From the NCBI GenBank assembly GCA_030704615.1, contig CM060732.1, positions 6,386,001-6,450,000 on the forward strand: a stretch of DNA of 64,000 bases, in the 5' to 3' direction. This DNA is from Takakia lepidozioides (taxonomy: Eukaryota > Streptophyta > Takakiopsida > Takakiales > Takakiaceae). The notes under the pieces were generated by a model that saw only the letters and a program-made list of their open reading frames with translations, did no database searches and had not been told where the DNA came from. Position numbers and translations under genes: made by a program. Positions 22,799-33,539 of this stretch are shown piece after piece. Each line of letters opens with the position of its first letter. The first letter of the stretch is position 1.

Positions 22799-25768
22799 TC
22801 AGTTCCTGTACTTGCTGTATCTCTTGGGGATGTAAGGTGGTGGCATGCCTGTCTGCGAGGTAGGAAGTGCGTCCCAGGATTGTCGTGGTGGCAGCTTCTT
22901 GTTCCTGTTATCGTCACTGTCTGGTTGTTCCTCTGGCTCGTGAGTAGGCCAGCTTTCTTCATCAGGGTGTTTTGCTATCTCGTCTCCACGTACCATATCG
23001 ATTTTGTTGGTCAAGTTTTCGCGGTAGGTTTGCAGCTCCTCCTTAGTCCAGGGTATAATGTGTTTTGTTGCCCTGCTGCCCATTAACCAGTTAACAGTTT
23101 GGACCCCTGTTTCTCTGAAAGGGTGGTCTCTGTCCAATACCAATGGTGAGAAGTGGTCCTTCGCCTGGCGCCATGCTTCAGCATAAAGTGGCCTATTCAT
23201 ATATGCTGGAGTGCCTGTGACTCTCTCTGGTGGCTGGAATTTGGGTAATTCCCAGTGAATATCTTTTTCAATACTCTCATAGCGCTGCTAGCTTCCCCTC
23301 ATTGTCACGAACATGCGGTACAAGTAACTGCCAATATAAAAACTTGGGCATCCCATCACAATGGTTACTGCCGGGGTAGGATTAATCTTCAATTGCCCCA
23401 CTGCCCACATGTAAACTACCAGCTCCTTGTATTCCAGAGGAGCTTGGCGCCAGAATACAACCAATTCTGCCCCTGACCATGTCTCCTCCTTAGCCAATGG
23501 TCTCATCCTATATCTCAGAGGAATAAGAGTTTGATTGAGAAGATGCAATTGACCCAATGATTTGCAGGGAGGTAAGGTTTTGAAAACCTTCTCCAGTATT
23601 TCTGGGATTTGGTGGGCTGATACTACCATCATTTTAAAGTATTCATCTGAATACTTTAACCACTCCCCATCCTGCTTGCATGGCATGATTTGGAAATCAT
23701 CCACTGCTACTGAAGTTGATGCTACCAGGACACTTGGTAGTGTTACAGGGTTTACCTCTTGAGTAGATGGCCCTGCTGTGGCCTGTACCAGTGTCTGTTG
23801 GTTTGGTGGTGGTTGTGTTGCTAGTGGTGTTTGTGTTGATGTTGTTGTTGTTGATTGTATTGGTGTCTCTCGTTCGTGATCTTGCTCCTCTTGATCCTCT
23901 TCGTCCATGAGTTCCTCTTGTTCTGGAATTGGTGGCAGGAACTCCTCATGAATGTCTGTCACCAATTTCACCAACTGGCACTTCATCTGCCTCACCATTG
24001 CCCTGTTGAGTTTCTTCATCTCCAATTCACTCCCTTCATTCAACCAGGCTCTGGCTAAGGCTGCGTCTGCTGCATCCAACTCTGCTTGCAGTGTCAGCTT
24101 CTCCAGCTGCTACTTCCATTCTTGTTCATTGCCCATGGCAATGTCACTTTCTGTGGTGGCGGTAAACAGCCTTCTCTCAACATTCTCCCTTTGCTTCAGC
24201 AGTGCAGTGTTACTGTTGAGCCACTTGGTTCCCTGATCTCTGGCAGTCCTCAGCTGCCCCTTGAGTGTCTCCACCTGCTGCTTTAATGTTTGCACCTGCC
24301 CTGTGAGTGTTTCCACCCCTGTCTCTATTTTCCGAGAGCTCTCTCGCTCTGCATCGAGGTCGGCTTGGACATGGCGTGTTTCGTCTCTCTGTCTTTCCCA
24401 CTTTTGCTCCCACTCATCTCTGCGTTGTGCCAATGTGTTGTATTGGCGGAATAAGGTTGACTTTTGATCTTCTAATGCTTCAATTGTAACCTCATGGTTA
24501 CATACTGTTCTTGCAGTGGCCAATTCCCTCTGGTGCTTCTCTTTGATGTGGTCTAAGATCATGTTCAGGTTTTCCGGGCTGATGTAATCCTTGGTCCTGT
24601 CCATACAAACTGTCAGTTGCCCCAATGCTTGTATTGCCTGCAGAATGACATTTTGTGGTGCTTCCTCCAACCCTGTGTCCCATGCTGTTGTATCTAAAAC
24701 TTGTTGTGCTAGTAGTAATTCCAAATTGGAATTTCTGTCTTGTTGCTGCTGACTCGGTGCCTGTTGTACTATCTGCTGTTGCTGCTGGTCGAGTGCCTGT
24801 TGCACCATCTGCTGTTGTTGCGCCACTATGTCTCCCTCCTCTGATTGTGTGGCCTCTGTGTGTGCTGCTTGCTGTGCTTCGGTGTTGCCATGGCTAATTT
24901 CCATGGGCGTTGCTTCGTTGGTCTGTGGTTTGTTCCCTCCTTCTGGCTGTTGATTCTCCCCTTCTTTCTGTACTGGGGAATCAGCCGTCGAGTTGATGAT
25001 GTCCTCTGCTGCTGCACTTGTGGTTGCTTCGTTGATCCGGGCTCTCTTTGCAAGTCCGCCTTCTTCTTCTTCCTCCTCCATTGTGTCTACTCGTTGCATG
25101 ATTCCCAACGTCGCTTGCTCTTCGGCCGTTAGGTGTACAGTGTGTCGAATCTTCTGGAGTAACAATGGAGTTGTCATGGTAACAGTCGCTTCCTTCTTCT
25201 TTTTTGTCAACCTGGTCAGTTCTTGAGTTAACTTCTTCAATAAGAAGCTTGCCCAATTCACAATTCGCCCATTGAAGCAAATCAACACTTGGTCGATTAG
25301 CTCCTTGGTATAGTAGCTATGGTTTTGCCTGAGGCAAAGCAATGTGCTAAATACCGGGGCTATCTTCCTGAAGCCATGGTTTTTGCTGTGGCTGCATGTG
25401 TAGCCTTGATCTGCTTGGTTGAGATTCTCAAACAAATTTTCAAGTACAAACCTTGAAGGTTTGCCGGTGTGCGGTGGTACGTCCAGACTGGGAAGGTGAA
25501 ATACTTCCACCAAGTACTTGTCTCTCAGCAGGATGTGCGTGTCGTGGACATTTGTGCTCCGAGTGCTGGTGTTGTAATTCTCCAAGAACTCCTTGCATAG
25601 CTCGTCGTGCTTCAGGTTCCAGTCCAGCGTGGTGATGAAGTATCGCAGGCCAAGACTGTCCAACGTCTCCTGTGTCTCTATGTCCTGCTCAATCTTCCGC
25701 AACGCTGGGCTGATTTTGAAATTGACTTACGTATAAGAACTCGGTGCCTTCTGCTTGGTGCCTGCCAT
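22799..25768 (-). pseudogene. Long third ORF between integrase and 3' LTR
   Basis: One minus frame runs from ATG at 25768 (MAGTKQKAPSSYT) to 22799, about 990 codons, broken only by in-frame stops at 25727, 24110 and 23288. The N-terminal ~170 residues look globular (LGLRYFITTLDWN, FHLPSLDV, SHSKNHGFRKIAPVFSTLL). The middle is acidic, then glutamine-rich (QQQQ runs), then a long predicted coiled coil (about residues 360-520, with ETLTGQVQTLKQQVETLKGQ). The C-terminal part is again globular (LPPCKSLGQLHLLNQTLIP, SFYIGSYLYRMFV). No signal peptide or transmembrane segment is obvious, so it is not envelope-like in an ordinary sense. Plant Tat/Athila gypsy elements are known to carry extra ORFs in this position; I infer an analogous accessory or structural protein of unknown function. 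Confidence 0.65.
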
Positions 25769-26125
25769 TTCTCTTAGTCTCGCGGTTGCTGTAAGGAATT
25801 GGAGCACCAATTCCTGTATCACAAGAAGTATGAAGTACACTGGAAGTTGTGTATACATCAATTTCCAGTTTGCGGAAGAGAAGGTGAGGAGTTCGCTCCT
25901 GGGTTTAAGTAGGGGTTCCTCTCTGTAGGTTTGTCCTCTAACTTCTCTCGAGGTTCTCGTGGAGGTAATTCTGTCCTGCTGGTTGCCTAGGTTTAAAGCG
26001 TGGTTAGCTTTAATTGCTAGGCCCAGGCTTACCAAGAAGCATTTAGCCTCAGGTAACGGTTTTGAGAAAACTTCATCCCTTTTGTGCTTGATTTTCTTCC
26101 GTTGGTTTTTTCTTCGTGATTTGTT

Positions 26126-27871
26126 TTATTTAAAACTGATGGTCGTTGATGATTGTCCAGTTTCGGTCAGTTTATGTTCATCCCTCTGAGCTGTGTTCAT
26201 CCACTTTGGTATGTGGCCCGTTTTTAGATGGGCGGCGTTGGCGCAGTACTTGCAGCTTGGTTTAATGGCTTTGCCCTTATCGTCCGCCGTCTTTTGGCAA
26301 TCCGTTGGATTGCGCCGTCGTTCCGCCTCTGTGTTATGATCGAAGGGTAGTGGTGTATGATTACCACTGTCGGTGGGGTGATCTGAAGCGTACATCTCAG
26401 AATTTAACACAAGCAGTGACTCGTTGGCCGTTTCGTATTCGTTCATTGTTCTGTAGGGCATATATGCTGGCCACGGTTCACCATACGGTATACGGGGTGG
26501 TAATGCTGTCCTCCAGATAAATGGTGGTCTAGCCATCGTGGTGCCCTGAATTCGTGTTGCCACTTGTCTTAGTACATGCTGATTCACCGTGTCGTGATGA
26601 ATATAGTAGGCATTGGTGGTTTCGCGCTCTTCCTCTTCAATTTGATCTTTCTCGTTGGCGTATAAATCATGTATAAGGGTTTTGTCATGTATTCCCTGGT
26701 AGCCTTTTAACTTGTTAATATTAATTCGTCCCACGAATTCTTGTTCCAAGGTTTGCAAATCAACAGTTCCATTGTCATGTACCCTTTTGATTTGAAATGG
26801 TCCCATCCATGGCATTTTCAATTTTCCGCCCAGTTTGATCTTCTTGATTTTTGGTAACCATAATACAATATCCCCGTCCTGGAAAGATTTCTCTTTCCCT
26901 TCGGATATTCTTTTCCTTCGTTGTTCCTAGATCCGTGCCATATTATCTGCGGCATTTGTTCGAACTTCTTCCAGATGGAATAATTCATATTCCCTGACTT
27001 GTAATGATTCTTCTAAGCCCCATCGTTCATGAGTTCCGGTTTGTAGTGTGGGTATCATACATTCAATGGGTAATAGTGCCTCTGCTCCATACACCAGTTG
27101 AAATGGTGTATGCTTCGTGGTCACCTTGTATGATGTCATGAATGCCCATAGTGATGTGTTCAATTTGGTGTCCCAATCTGTACGATTGGCATTTACTATC
27201 TTGGTTAAGATAGTGCATAATATTTTGTTGGTAGATTCGGCCTGACCGTTTCCTTGAGGATAGTAAGCAGTACTTTTGTGATGTACAATCATGAACTCCT
27301 CCGTCAAGCATTTTATAGCATCATTTGTGAAGTGTGATCCCTGATCACTGACGAATTCCAGTGGGCAACCAAATCGTGTGATGATGTTTTCATATAAGAA
27401 TTTGGCTGTTGATCTGGCAATGTTGTCTCTTAGTGCCTTGACATCTACCCATTTGGTAGTGTAGTCAGTGGCTGTGAGGATGTATTGGTTTTGTGTGTAC
27501 CTTGCTGGAGGCTTAATGGGTCCCACGAAGTCTAGCCCCCAGCGCTGGAATGGTTATGTTGGTAGTATTGGGTGCAGAGTCCCCTTCCCCGTTCGTTCTA
27601 CTGGTCCCATCCTCTGGCAGACATCACACTGTTGACAGTGTTCATAAGTATCTCCAAATATAGTAGGCCACCAGTAGCCTGCTAGTAATATTTTCTTTGC
27701 TGTCAGGTCCGAACTGAAGTGTCCACCTGCAATTCCTTCGTGTAGTTCTTGCATTACTGTTTTGGCTTGGTCTTTGTTTACACATCTTCTCATTATGGAG
27801 TCAATTCCTCTTTTGTACAAAATCCCTTTGATTAATGTGTATGGCTTGCTTTTCATTGAAAGCTTCCTCAT
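26126..27871 (-). pseudogene. Integrase of the 22-33 kb gypsy element
   Basis: The zinc-binding domain (GGHFSSDLTAKKILLAGYWW, CQQCDVC) is followed by the catalytic core with TATDYTTKW, FVSDQGSHF and GNGQAEST, the D,D,E residues. The C-terminal part contains DGDIVLWLPKIKK and MGPFQIKRVHDNGTVDL, a GPF/Y-type module. Single in-frame stops at 27554 and 26927 separate the pieces without loss of frame. Integrase inserts the cDNA into the chromosome. A C-terminal extension (residues after KLKGYQG) has no known domain. Confidence 0.85.
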
Positions 27872-27931
27872 GTCATCTTTGGTGTAACCTTCAGGAAATT
27901 TCCCTGTGTTCAGATAGTATTTGATTGGCCA

Positions 27932-28923
27932 TTACCAATCATCTTGATTTTGATCCTGAATATCTTCTGATTCTTCTTTGGTGACTGTATAAGCTCCAAT
28001 ACTGATATTGGCTAATTCTTGATTGTTTGTTTCTTTGTTTTCCTTGTCATCTTCTTCTTGTGGATTTGGCTCTTCTTCAATAATAAGTCCTTCATCAAGA
28101 GGTTCATCTTCATCGGATGAATCTTCATCTTCATCCGTGTCGTCCATGAGTTTGAGAGCATCTGGAAGGTCATAGTTTCCTTGAAACATTCCCAGAGCAT
28201 TTATAGGATCTGTCCCTTCATCTGGTGCTTCTGGTTGAACAACAAACAGAAATGCATCGGGAAGTTGATCCTCTACCCCCGTGGTTGTTTCTCCTGTAGT
28301 AATCCTTGACAGATGATCTGCTGTAACATGTAATCTCCCTGGTTTATGAACAACTTCAAAGTCATACTCATGAAGAAGTAATAACCATCGAACAACCCTG
28401 CCACTAGCTAGTGGTCGATTTGCTAGATGAACTAGAGTCTGATGATCAACAATAAACTTAAAGCGATTGCCAAGTAAATAATGCCGAAATTTTTGAACAG
28501 CATAAATCATTGCCAATGCTTCCCTTTCTGTGGTGCTATAGTTCTTTTTTGCTGCTGTCAACAATCTGCTTGCATAGTAGATTGGTGAATCTATTGTGCC
28601 TGTCACATTCTGAGCTAGAACCGCTCCCAAAGCAATGCCTGATGCATCACTGTGTACATGCAATGGTAAATCCCATCTTGGATTTATCAGAATTGGTGCT
28701 GCTGTGAGTGCCTTTTTTAGTGAATCAAATGATTCCTGGCAAGCTGGAGACCATCGATATTCGGCATCTTGCTTCAGCAGTCTATAGACTGGTGCCGCTC
28801 TGAGAGCATATTTGTCCATGTACCTTCTGTAATAGCTCGTCTGTCCCAGAAATCTCTTGAGTTTCTTGGGATTTTCTGGTGGTGGTATTTTCTGGATAAC
28901 CTCCACTTTCTTTGGATCTACCA
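27932..28923 (-). pseudogene. RT connection and RNase H of the 22-33 kb gypsy element
   Basis: The frame starts in the RT thumb/connection (ILVDPKKVEVIQKI, KRFLGQTSYYRRY) and continues through RNase H with the conserved acidic positions HSDASG, TEREAL, VDHQ and TADHLSR. It ends in an acidic linker and a TAA at 27932. The RT fingers and palm that should precede it lie inverted at 28924-30816. The ~12 codons that normally join the palm segment to ILVDP are missing. Confidence 0.85.
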
Positions 28924-30816
28924 GAATTCCTTAAACAATATCCAGAAAGTGCAACACGGCAGGAGAAAAAGAGCTTACACCAGGAAGTAATTAAAACCAT
29001 AGCTCAAATGCAAGAGGGAACCCATATACCTTCTGGAGAGCCAACTCCAGATAAGCAAATCAGACCAACAGTGAAGACCATGAATACAACCACGGAAACA
29101 GAATTGGCCAAAATAATCTGCCAGACCAAGACCCAAATTACCATTGGACAATTATTAAAAATTGCTCCACACTGCAAGAAAACTTTATTTCGGGCGATCG
29201 AGGCATTGACCCCACACCAAAACAAAAACCAACACCAGAGGTTTACACGATTAAACCCACAGCTATACGACAAACTCCAGATTACGACGAAGCAGTACCT
29301 GTAATACAAGTATGTATTGGACGGAAGATAGTAACAAATGTACTCATCGATGGAGGATCAGGAGTGAATATCATGACAGAAAAGATGAAGAAATCATTAG
29401 GATTGGGGCACATGGAACCTGCTCCATTCACGGTACGAATGGCTGAGCAACAAAAAGTGCAGCCATTGGGGATCATCAGACGACTTGCAATGGAAGTAGC
29501 AGGACTGGTATACGAAATATCAGTAACCATTCTCAGAATGGAGGATGTGGCAGAGGGATATTCACTACTACTTGGCCGACCATGGTTAACACAAGCCCAA
29601 TCACACCACGATTGGGGAAGTCAGACTCTCACAATCAAAAAGGGAGCAGAACAAGTCACCATCACGACGAAGCAACGAGGTACCATTCCACGAGAGAAAC
29701 GACCTTGCATAGTGGAAGAATATGATTAGTCCAATGGACTGTCGGATGAAGAAGAAGCCATAGTATACGCAACACATCCTCAGTTGGAACCTATTGGACA
29801 ACTGGTGGTCAAGCATACCACAACAGTAGGATGTCACATGGTGAACACCCAAGGAGAACCAAATACTTCGAGAACTGAAGATCCAGAGGAAGAAGCGATG
29901 GACACACACCTCAACACCCGGCCCGGTTCTATCAAGAAAGGGAAGAAGACATTCAAATCAGTGAAGTACCTGCCACAATTGCAACCATCGGACAAGAGAT
30001 TGCAGGATGGACAGTAATGGAAGAAACTCAATTGATTCAAGTGAATCTGGGAACAGTGGAAGAACCACAGATAATACGAGTAAGTGCAGGTCTTGAAGAA
30101 TCATTTCTACAAGAAGCCACCGCATTATTCACTGAATACAAGGATGTATTTGCCTGGAACTACAAGGATTTGAAGGGTATACCTTCTAACATCTGTCAGC
30201 ACCGAATTGAATTGGAAGTTGACACAAAACCAATTCGTCAGAACCGTTACAGAATGAACCCCAACTATGCAGCTAAAGTTTGGGAAGAAATCAAGAAGTT
30301 ACTGGATGCAGGATTCATATACCTAGTAGAGACACCAAAATGGTTATCGCCCATTGTGATAGTACCCAAGAAAAATGGAAAACTACGAGTGTGTGTGGAC
30401 TACCGCAAGTTAAACGCAGGAACCAAGAAAGACCCTTTTCCACTACCTTTCACTGAAATAGTGTTGGACACAGTGGCTGGACATGAAATGTACTCATTCA
30501 TGGATGGGTTTAGTGGGTACAACCAGGTACAGATGGCAGAAGAAGACCGAGAAAAGACCGCATTCATCACTAAATGGGGAGCATATGCTTACAAAGTCAT
30601 GCCATTTGGACTTTGCAATGCACCAGCCACATTTCAACGAGCAGTACCTGAGATATTCAAGAACTATCTCAATGATTTTATGCATGTATTTTTGGATGAT
30701 TTCAGTGTCTTTGGACAGAAATCCAAACATTTGGCACAGTTAAAACTTTGCCTACAAGCCTGCAGAAACAATGGAATAAGTCTCAACCCGGAAAAATGTA
30801 CATTCTGTGTGAATTC
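28924..30816 (+). pseudogene. Inverted protease-reverse transcriptase block of the same element
   Basis: On the plus strand: a linker (PEFLKQYPESATRQEKK), an aspartic protease with NVLIDGGSGVNIM and LLGRPWL, a TAG near 29729, then RT from about 30017 with VDYRKLNAGTK, MDGFSGYNQVQMA, MPFGLCNAPATFQR and the catalytic FLDDFSVFG, stopping at FCVNSG. The block begins at GAATTC (28924-28929) and ends at GAATTC (30811-30816). Re-inverting it restores a gag-to-protease join and an RT-to-RNase H join, the latter minus about 36 bp. The open frame continuing to 31528 on this strand is antisense gag, not RT. Confidence 0.9.
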
Positions 30817-32500
30817 AGGATTTATTGGGACACATTGTGTGGGTTACCACACTTACGGCTACACTTGGTCCGGCTTCCATATTTCCCACTTCTGCCTCAT
30901 GCTTGATTCGCAACTGACATTCATGTTTCCAGTGTCCCTCTTTCTTGCAATAGTGGCATCTCGTGCTTTCTTTGTTTCTGGGTTGATGTTCCCTATCCCT
31001 TGGTGGATATTCATTTCGTGGTCTCTGATAACGATTACCCATGTTGTATCGTCTTGGTTCGTCCGATCCTTCCCGTCGGATTTGGACTTGGTGTACCCCC
31101 ACCTCTCGTGTGTACCCAGTCTTCTTGGCCCGTTGGTTGTAAATACAATGGCTGGTATTATGATTGTTCATATGACAAATTTCACAGTATTTGTCCTTCA
31201 TATGGCATTCCGTTGCCAGGTGTCGTGCAGTCCCGCATTTGTGACACCATGTTGCCTTTCGTGGCCCTTCATCTTTAAAATTCTTGATAGCATTTGCTAT
31301 CTTCTGATCCAAGGTGGTTTTGTCAATCACTTCTTTCTTCTTTTGCTTGGGCTTTTCTTCATCATCAGAGTCTTCTTCTTCCAAGAGATCCTTGGAATCT
31401 TTGTTTCTGCTATGATGGAATCCCAATTCCAACTTCTTTGCAGTCCCTACTGCTTCAGCCAAAGTGTTGTTAGGCATGACTGTAACCATGGTTACGTATT
31501 CAGGACGAAGTCTATTGATGAACCATGATTTTTGCAAATCATCCCTTGGTGCTTGAGGTAGTTTCCTGATCAGAGTCTTCATTCTCTCCAGGTAGTCGAC
31601 TACCAATTCTTTCTTTTTCTGTCTTAGGTTCTGTAATCCTGTGAAGATTTCAGACGTGGATTTGTTGGATCTATATCTTTCTTGAAACGCGGCTCTCATA
31701 TCCGCCCAATTCGCAAAGTGATTGGCTGGGAAAGTTGCCAACCATTCAATGCCTTTTCGGGCCATTGAACAAGGAAAAGTCGGATCTTCTCTTGGTCTGT
31801 TGCTTCATTGTAAATGGTGCACATGTTTTCAAATTGATTAAGATGGATATCTGGATCAGATTTCCCATCATATAAAGGAAATGGTGGTCTGGTTTTGCTT
31901 GTTGCTAAAGCCATCGGTGTAGCTGGTGCAACTGGTGCTGCCAGTGCAACTGGTTGTCCAAACTGGGATGGTCTCGCTGCTGCTGGCTGTGGCGGTGTTG
32001 GTGTTTGTCTTCCAAACAGTGATTTAAAGCTAGGAGGTCCTTGTCCCAATGATAGTCGTCTCCCAGCTGCTGTCCCTACTAAGCTTAATGAATCTTTAAA
32101 AGCTTTGAGTGCAGTTCTGGTTATCCTTTCTGGAGAAGTGCTTTCACTTCTTTCACCTTCTTCACTCAAAATGTTCTCAAATCTTTCTTCTAATATTTCA
32201 GCAAAACCTCTATTTGGGCTTGTTACTGTAGAAGGTCTTTCAGATCTTTCTTGTGGTAACCATTCACCAAGTACATTATTGGCAACTTCTTCTGGTGTAG
32301 TGTTCCCCACTTCCCACCAATCCGATTTCCTAATCTTCTTCTCGTTTATCACTGTTTGATGTCTCACCTTGAATAATTTTCAAGTTCTGCAATTCTGGGA
32401 ACTCTTCTCTTAACCGAGCCTCCCTTTCTGCAGCATATTTCTCTATTCGTTCAGCTCTGTCTTGTTTAGCTTTTTCTTTAATTTCCTCATTCATTCCCAC
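30817..32500 (-). pseudogene. Gag of the 22-33 kb gypsy element
   Basis: The N-terminal part (MNEEIKEKAKQDRAERIEK, charged helix) changes frame near 32360. It is followed by a Pro/Ala-rich linker and the gag core PPFPLYDGKSDPDIHLNQFE, IRLFLVQ, then (after a frame change near 31750) GIEWLATFPANHFANW and AAFQERYRS. Three CCHC knuckles follow: CHKCGTARHLATEC, CEICHMNNHNTSHC and CHYCKKEGHWKHEC. Gag packages the RNA. The protease linker would follow in another frame after the GAATTC junction. Confidence 0.8.
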
Positions 32501-33072
32501 ATCATATGTAGAATTCCTTTTCAGTACCCTTTAAAACAGTCTTGGTATGTCAGTAAAGAAATTTTTTAGTGTCTCTACCCTTTCTTCAAGACTCATCCTA
32601 TCTTGCAAGAATCCGTATTACAATTTAATTTTCCTTTTTACTGATTGATCACCAAACTTTTTAATGGGCACAATAATACCATCTGTCTTTTTCAGTGTAT
32701 CTGACTTGCAATAAATCTTTGGGTATCCAGTACTCCACTGCTTCTATGATCGTGTGACAATATTCACAATTTGAACATCCTTCTCTGAAAATATAACTAG
32801 TGTAACAAACTTTTCTGATTGGGATTAGAGTAATCAATAGAGCTAGACGAGACAACCACTCTTCACTTCTAATCCTACATTCCCAAGGTGCTCGTGTAAT
32901 ACTGATCACTCCTCCCTTCAATCCCCATTTGTCATCTTCTTTCATGACTGACAGAAAGATTTTCTATTGTATTGCTCTTGGTAAACCATGAAAATTTTCC
33001 AAGAATGTTTTCTATTCCTTTGCTTCTGTTGACTCGTTCTGTCGTGATTTCAAGAAATCACTGAGTAACCAT

Positions 33073-33494
33073 TGATCAGTGATACTCATACTGCACACCC
33101 TCTAAGTTGCGTGCAGTCTTTTTATACTATGCTTGAAAGAGCCGTTACAGCTTGCGGTCGTTAATGACCGTTTGCCTAACTGCCTACGCAACCTAAAAGG
33201 TTTGCTAAAAAGTGGCTCGTTGTAGTGGTCGTGAGCCATAGTGGTAAACGGTCCACTACTCCCTCTATTGGTTAAAGCCGATGCTATCGTGACCGTGTGA
33301 TATCGTGGTTCACGGCTCGCGGTTACTACACTACCCCTTACTGCTCTCGTGGTAATGTACCCTTGTCTCACCATTGGCTAAGTATCGCGTACTTAGCCGT
33401 CTCTTCCTGTGGCTCAGGTAGTGTACGTCCATCACTACCCAGTATGTCCTGTTGCGACCGTCATTGTCTGTCCCTCGTAGCATAGCCGTTATCA
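33073..33494 (-). repeat. 5' LTR of the 22-33 kb gypsy element
   Basis: It has the same 422-bp length and ends (TGATCA...TTATCA) as 22332-22753. A minus-strand TATAAAAAG box lies near 33120. The leader that follows (lower coordinates) starts ATGGTTACTCAGTG; I could not match this to a standard tRNA primer site. Confidence 0.85.
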
Positions 33495-33539
33495 CCCACC
33501 ATTAATAGACCAGCAAATTTCAGGGCCCTGTGGCAAATG

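Larger units (their letters stand above)
22332..33494 (-). mobile_element. Large Ty3/gypsy LTR retrotransposon, rearranged
   Basis: Two 422-bp LTRs, a polypurine tract, gag, pol and a third ORF define one minus-strand element of about 11.2 kb. By-eye alignment of the LTRs shows about 23 substitutions (roughly 94-95% identity), mostly transitions. Order on the minus strand: LTR, leader, gag with three zinc knuckles, [protease-RT, inverted], RNase H, integrase, third ORF, polypurine tract, LTR. In-frame stops interrupt pol and ORF3, and gag has frame changes, so it is not autonomous. The flanking 5-mers (cacat and cccac) do not match, so target duplication is not confirmed. Confidence 0.85.

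Noticed and set aside
30817-31528. Continuation of the plus-strand RT ORF past FCVNSG
   Set aside because: That part is antisense to gag knuckles (CHYCKKEGHW on the minus strand); the open frame is accidental.
22327-33499. Target-site duplication for the large gypsy element
   Set aside because: Flanking 5-mers differ (cacat versus cccac); either the outer edges are misplaced or the flanks have changed.
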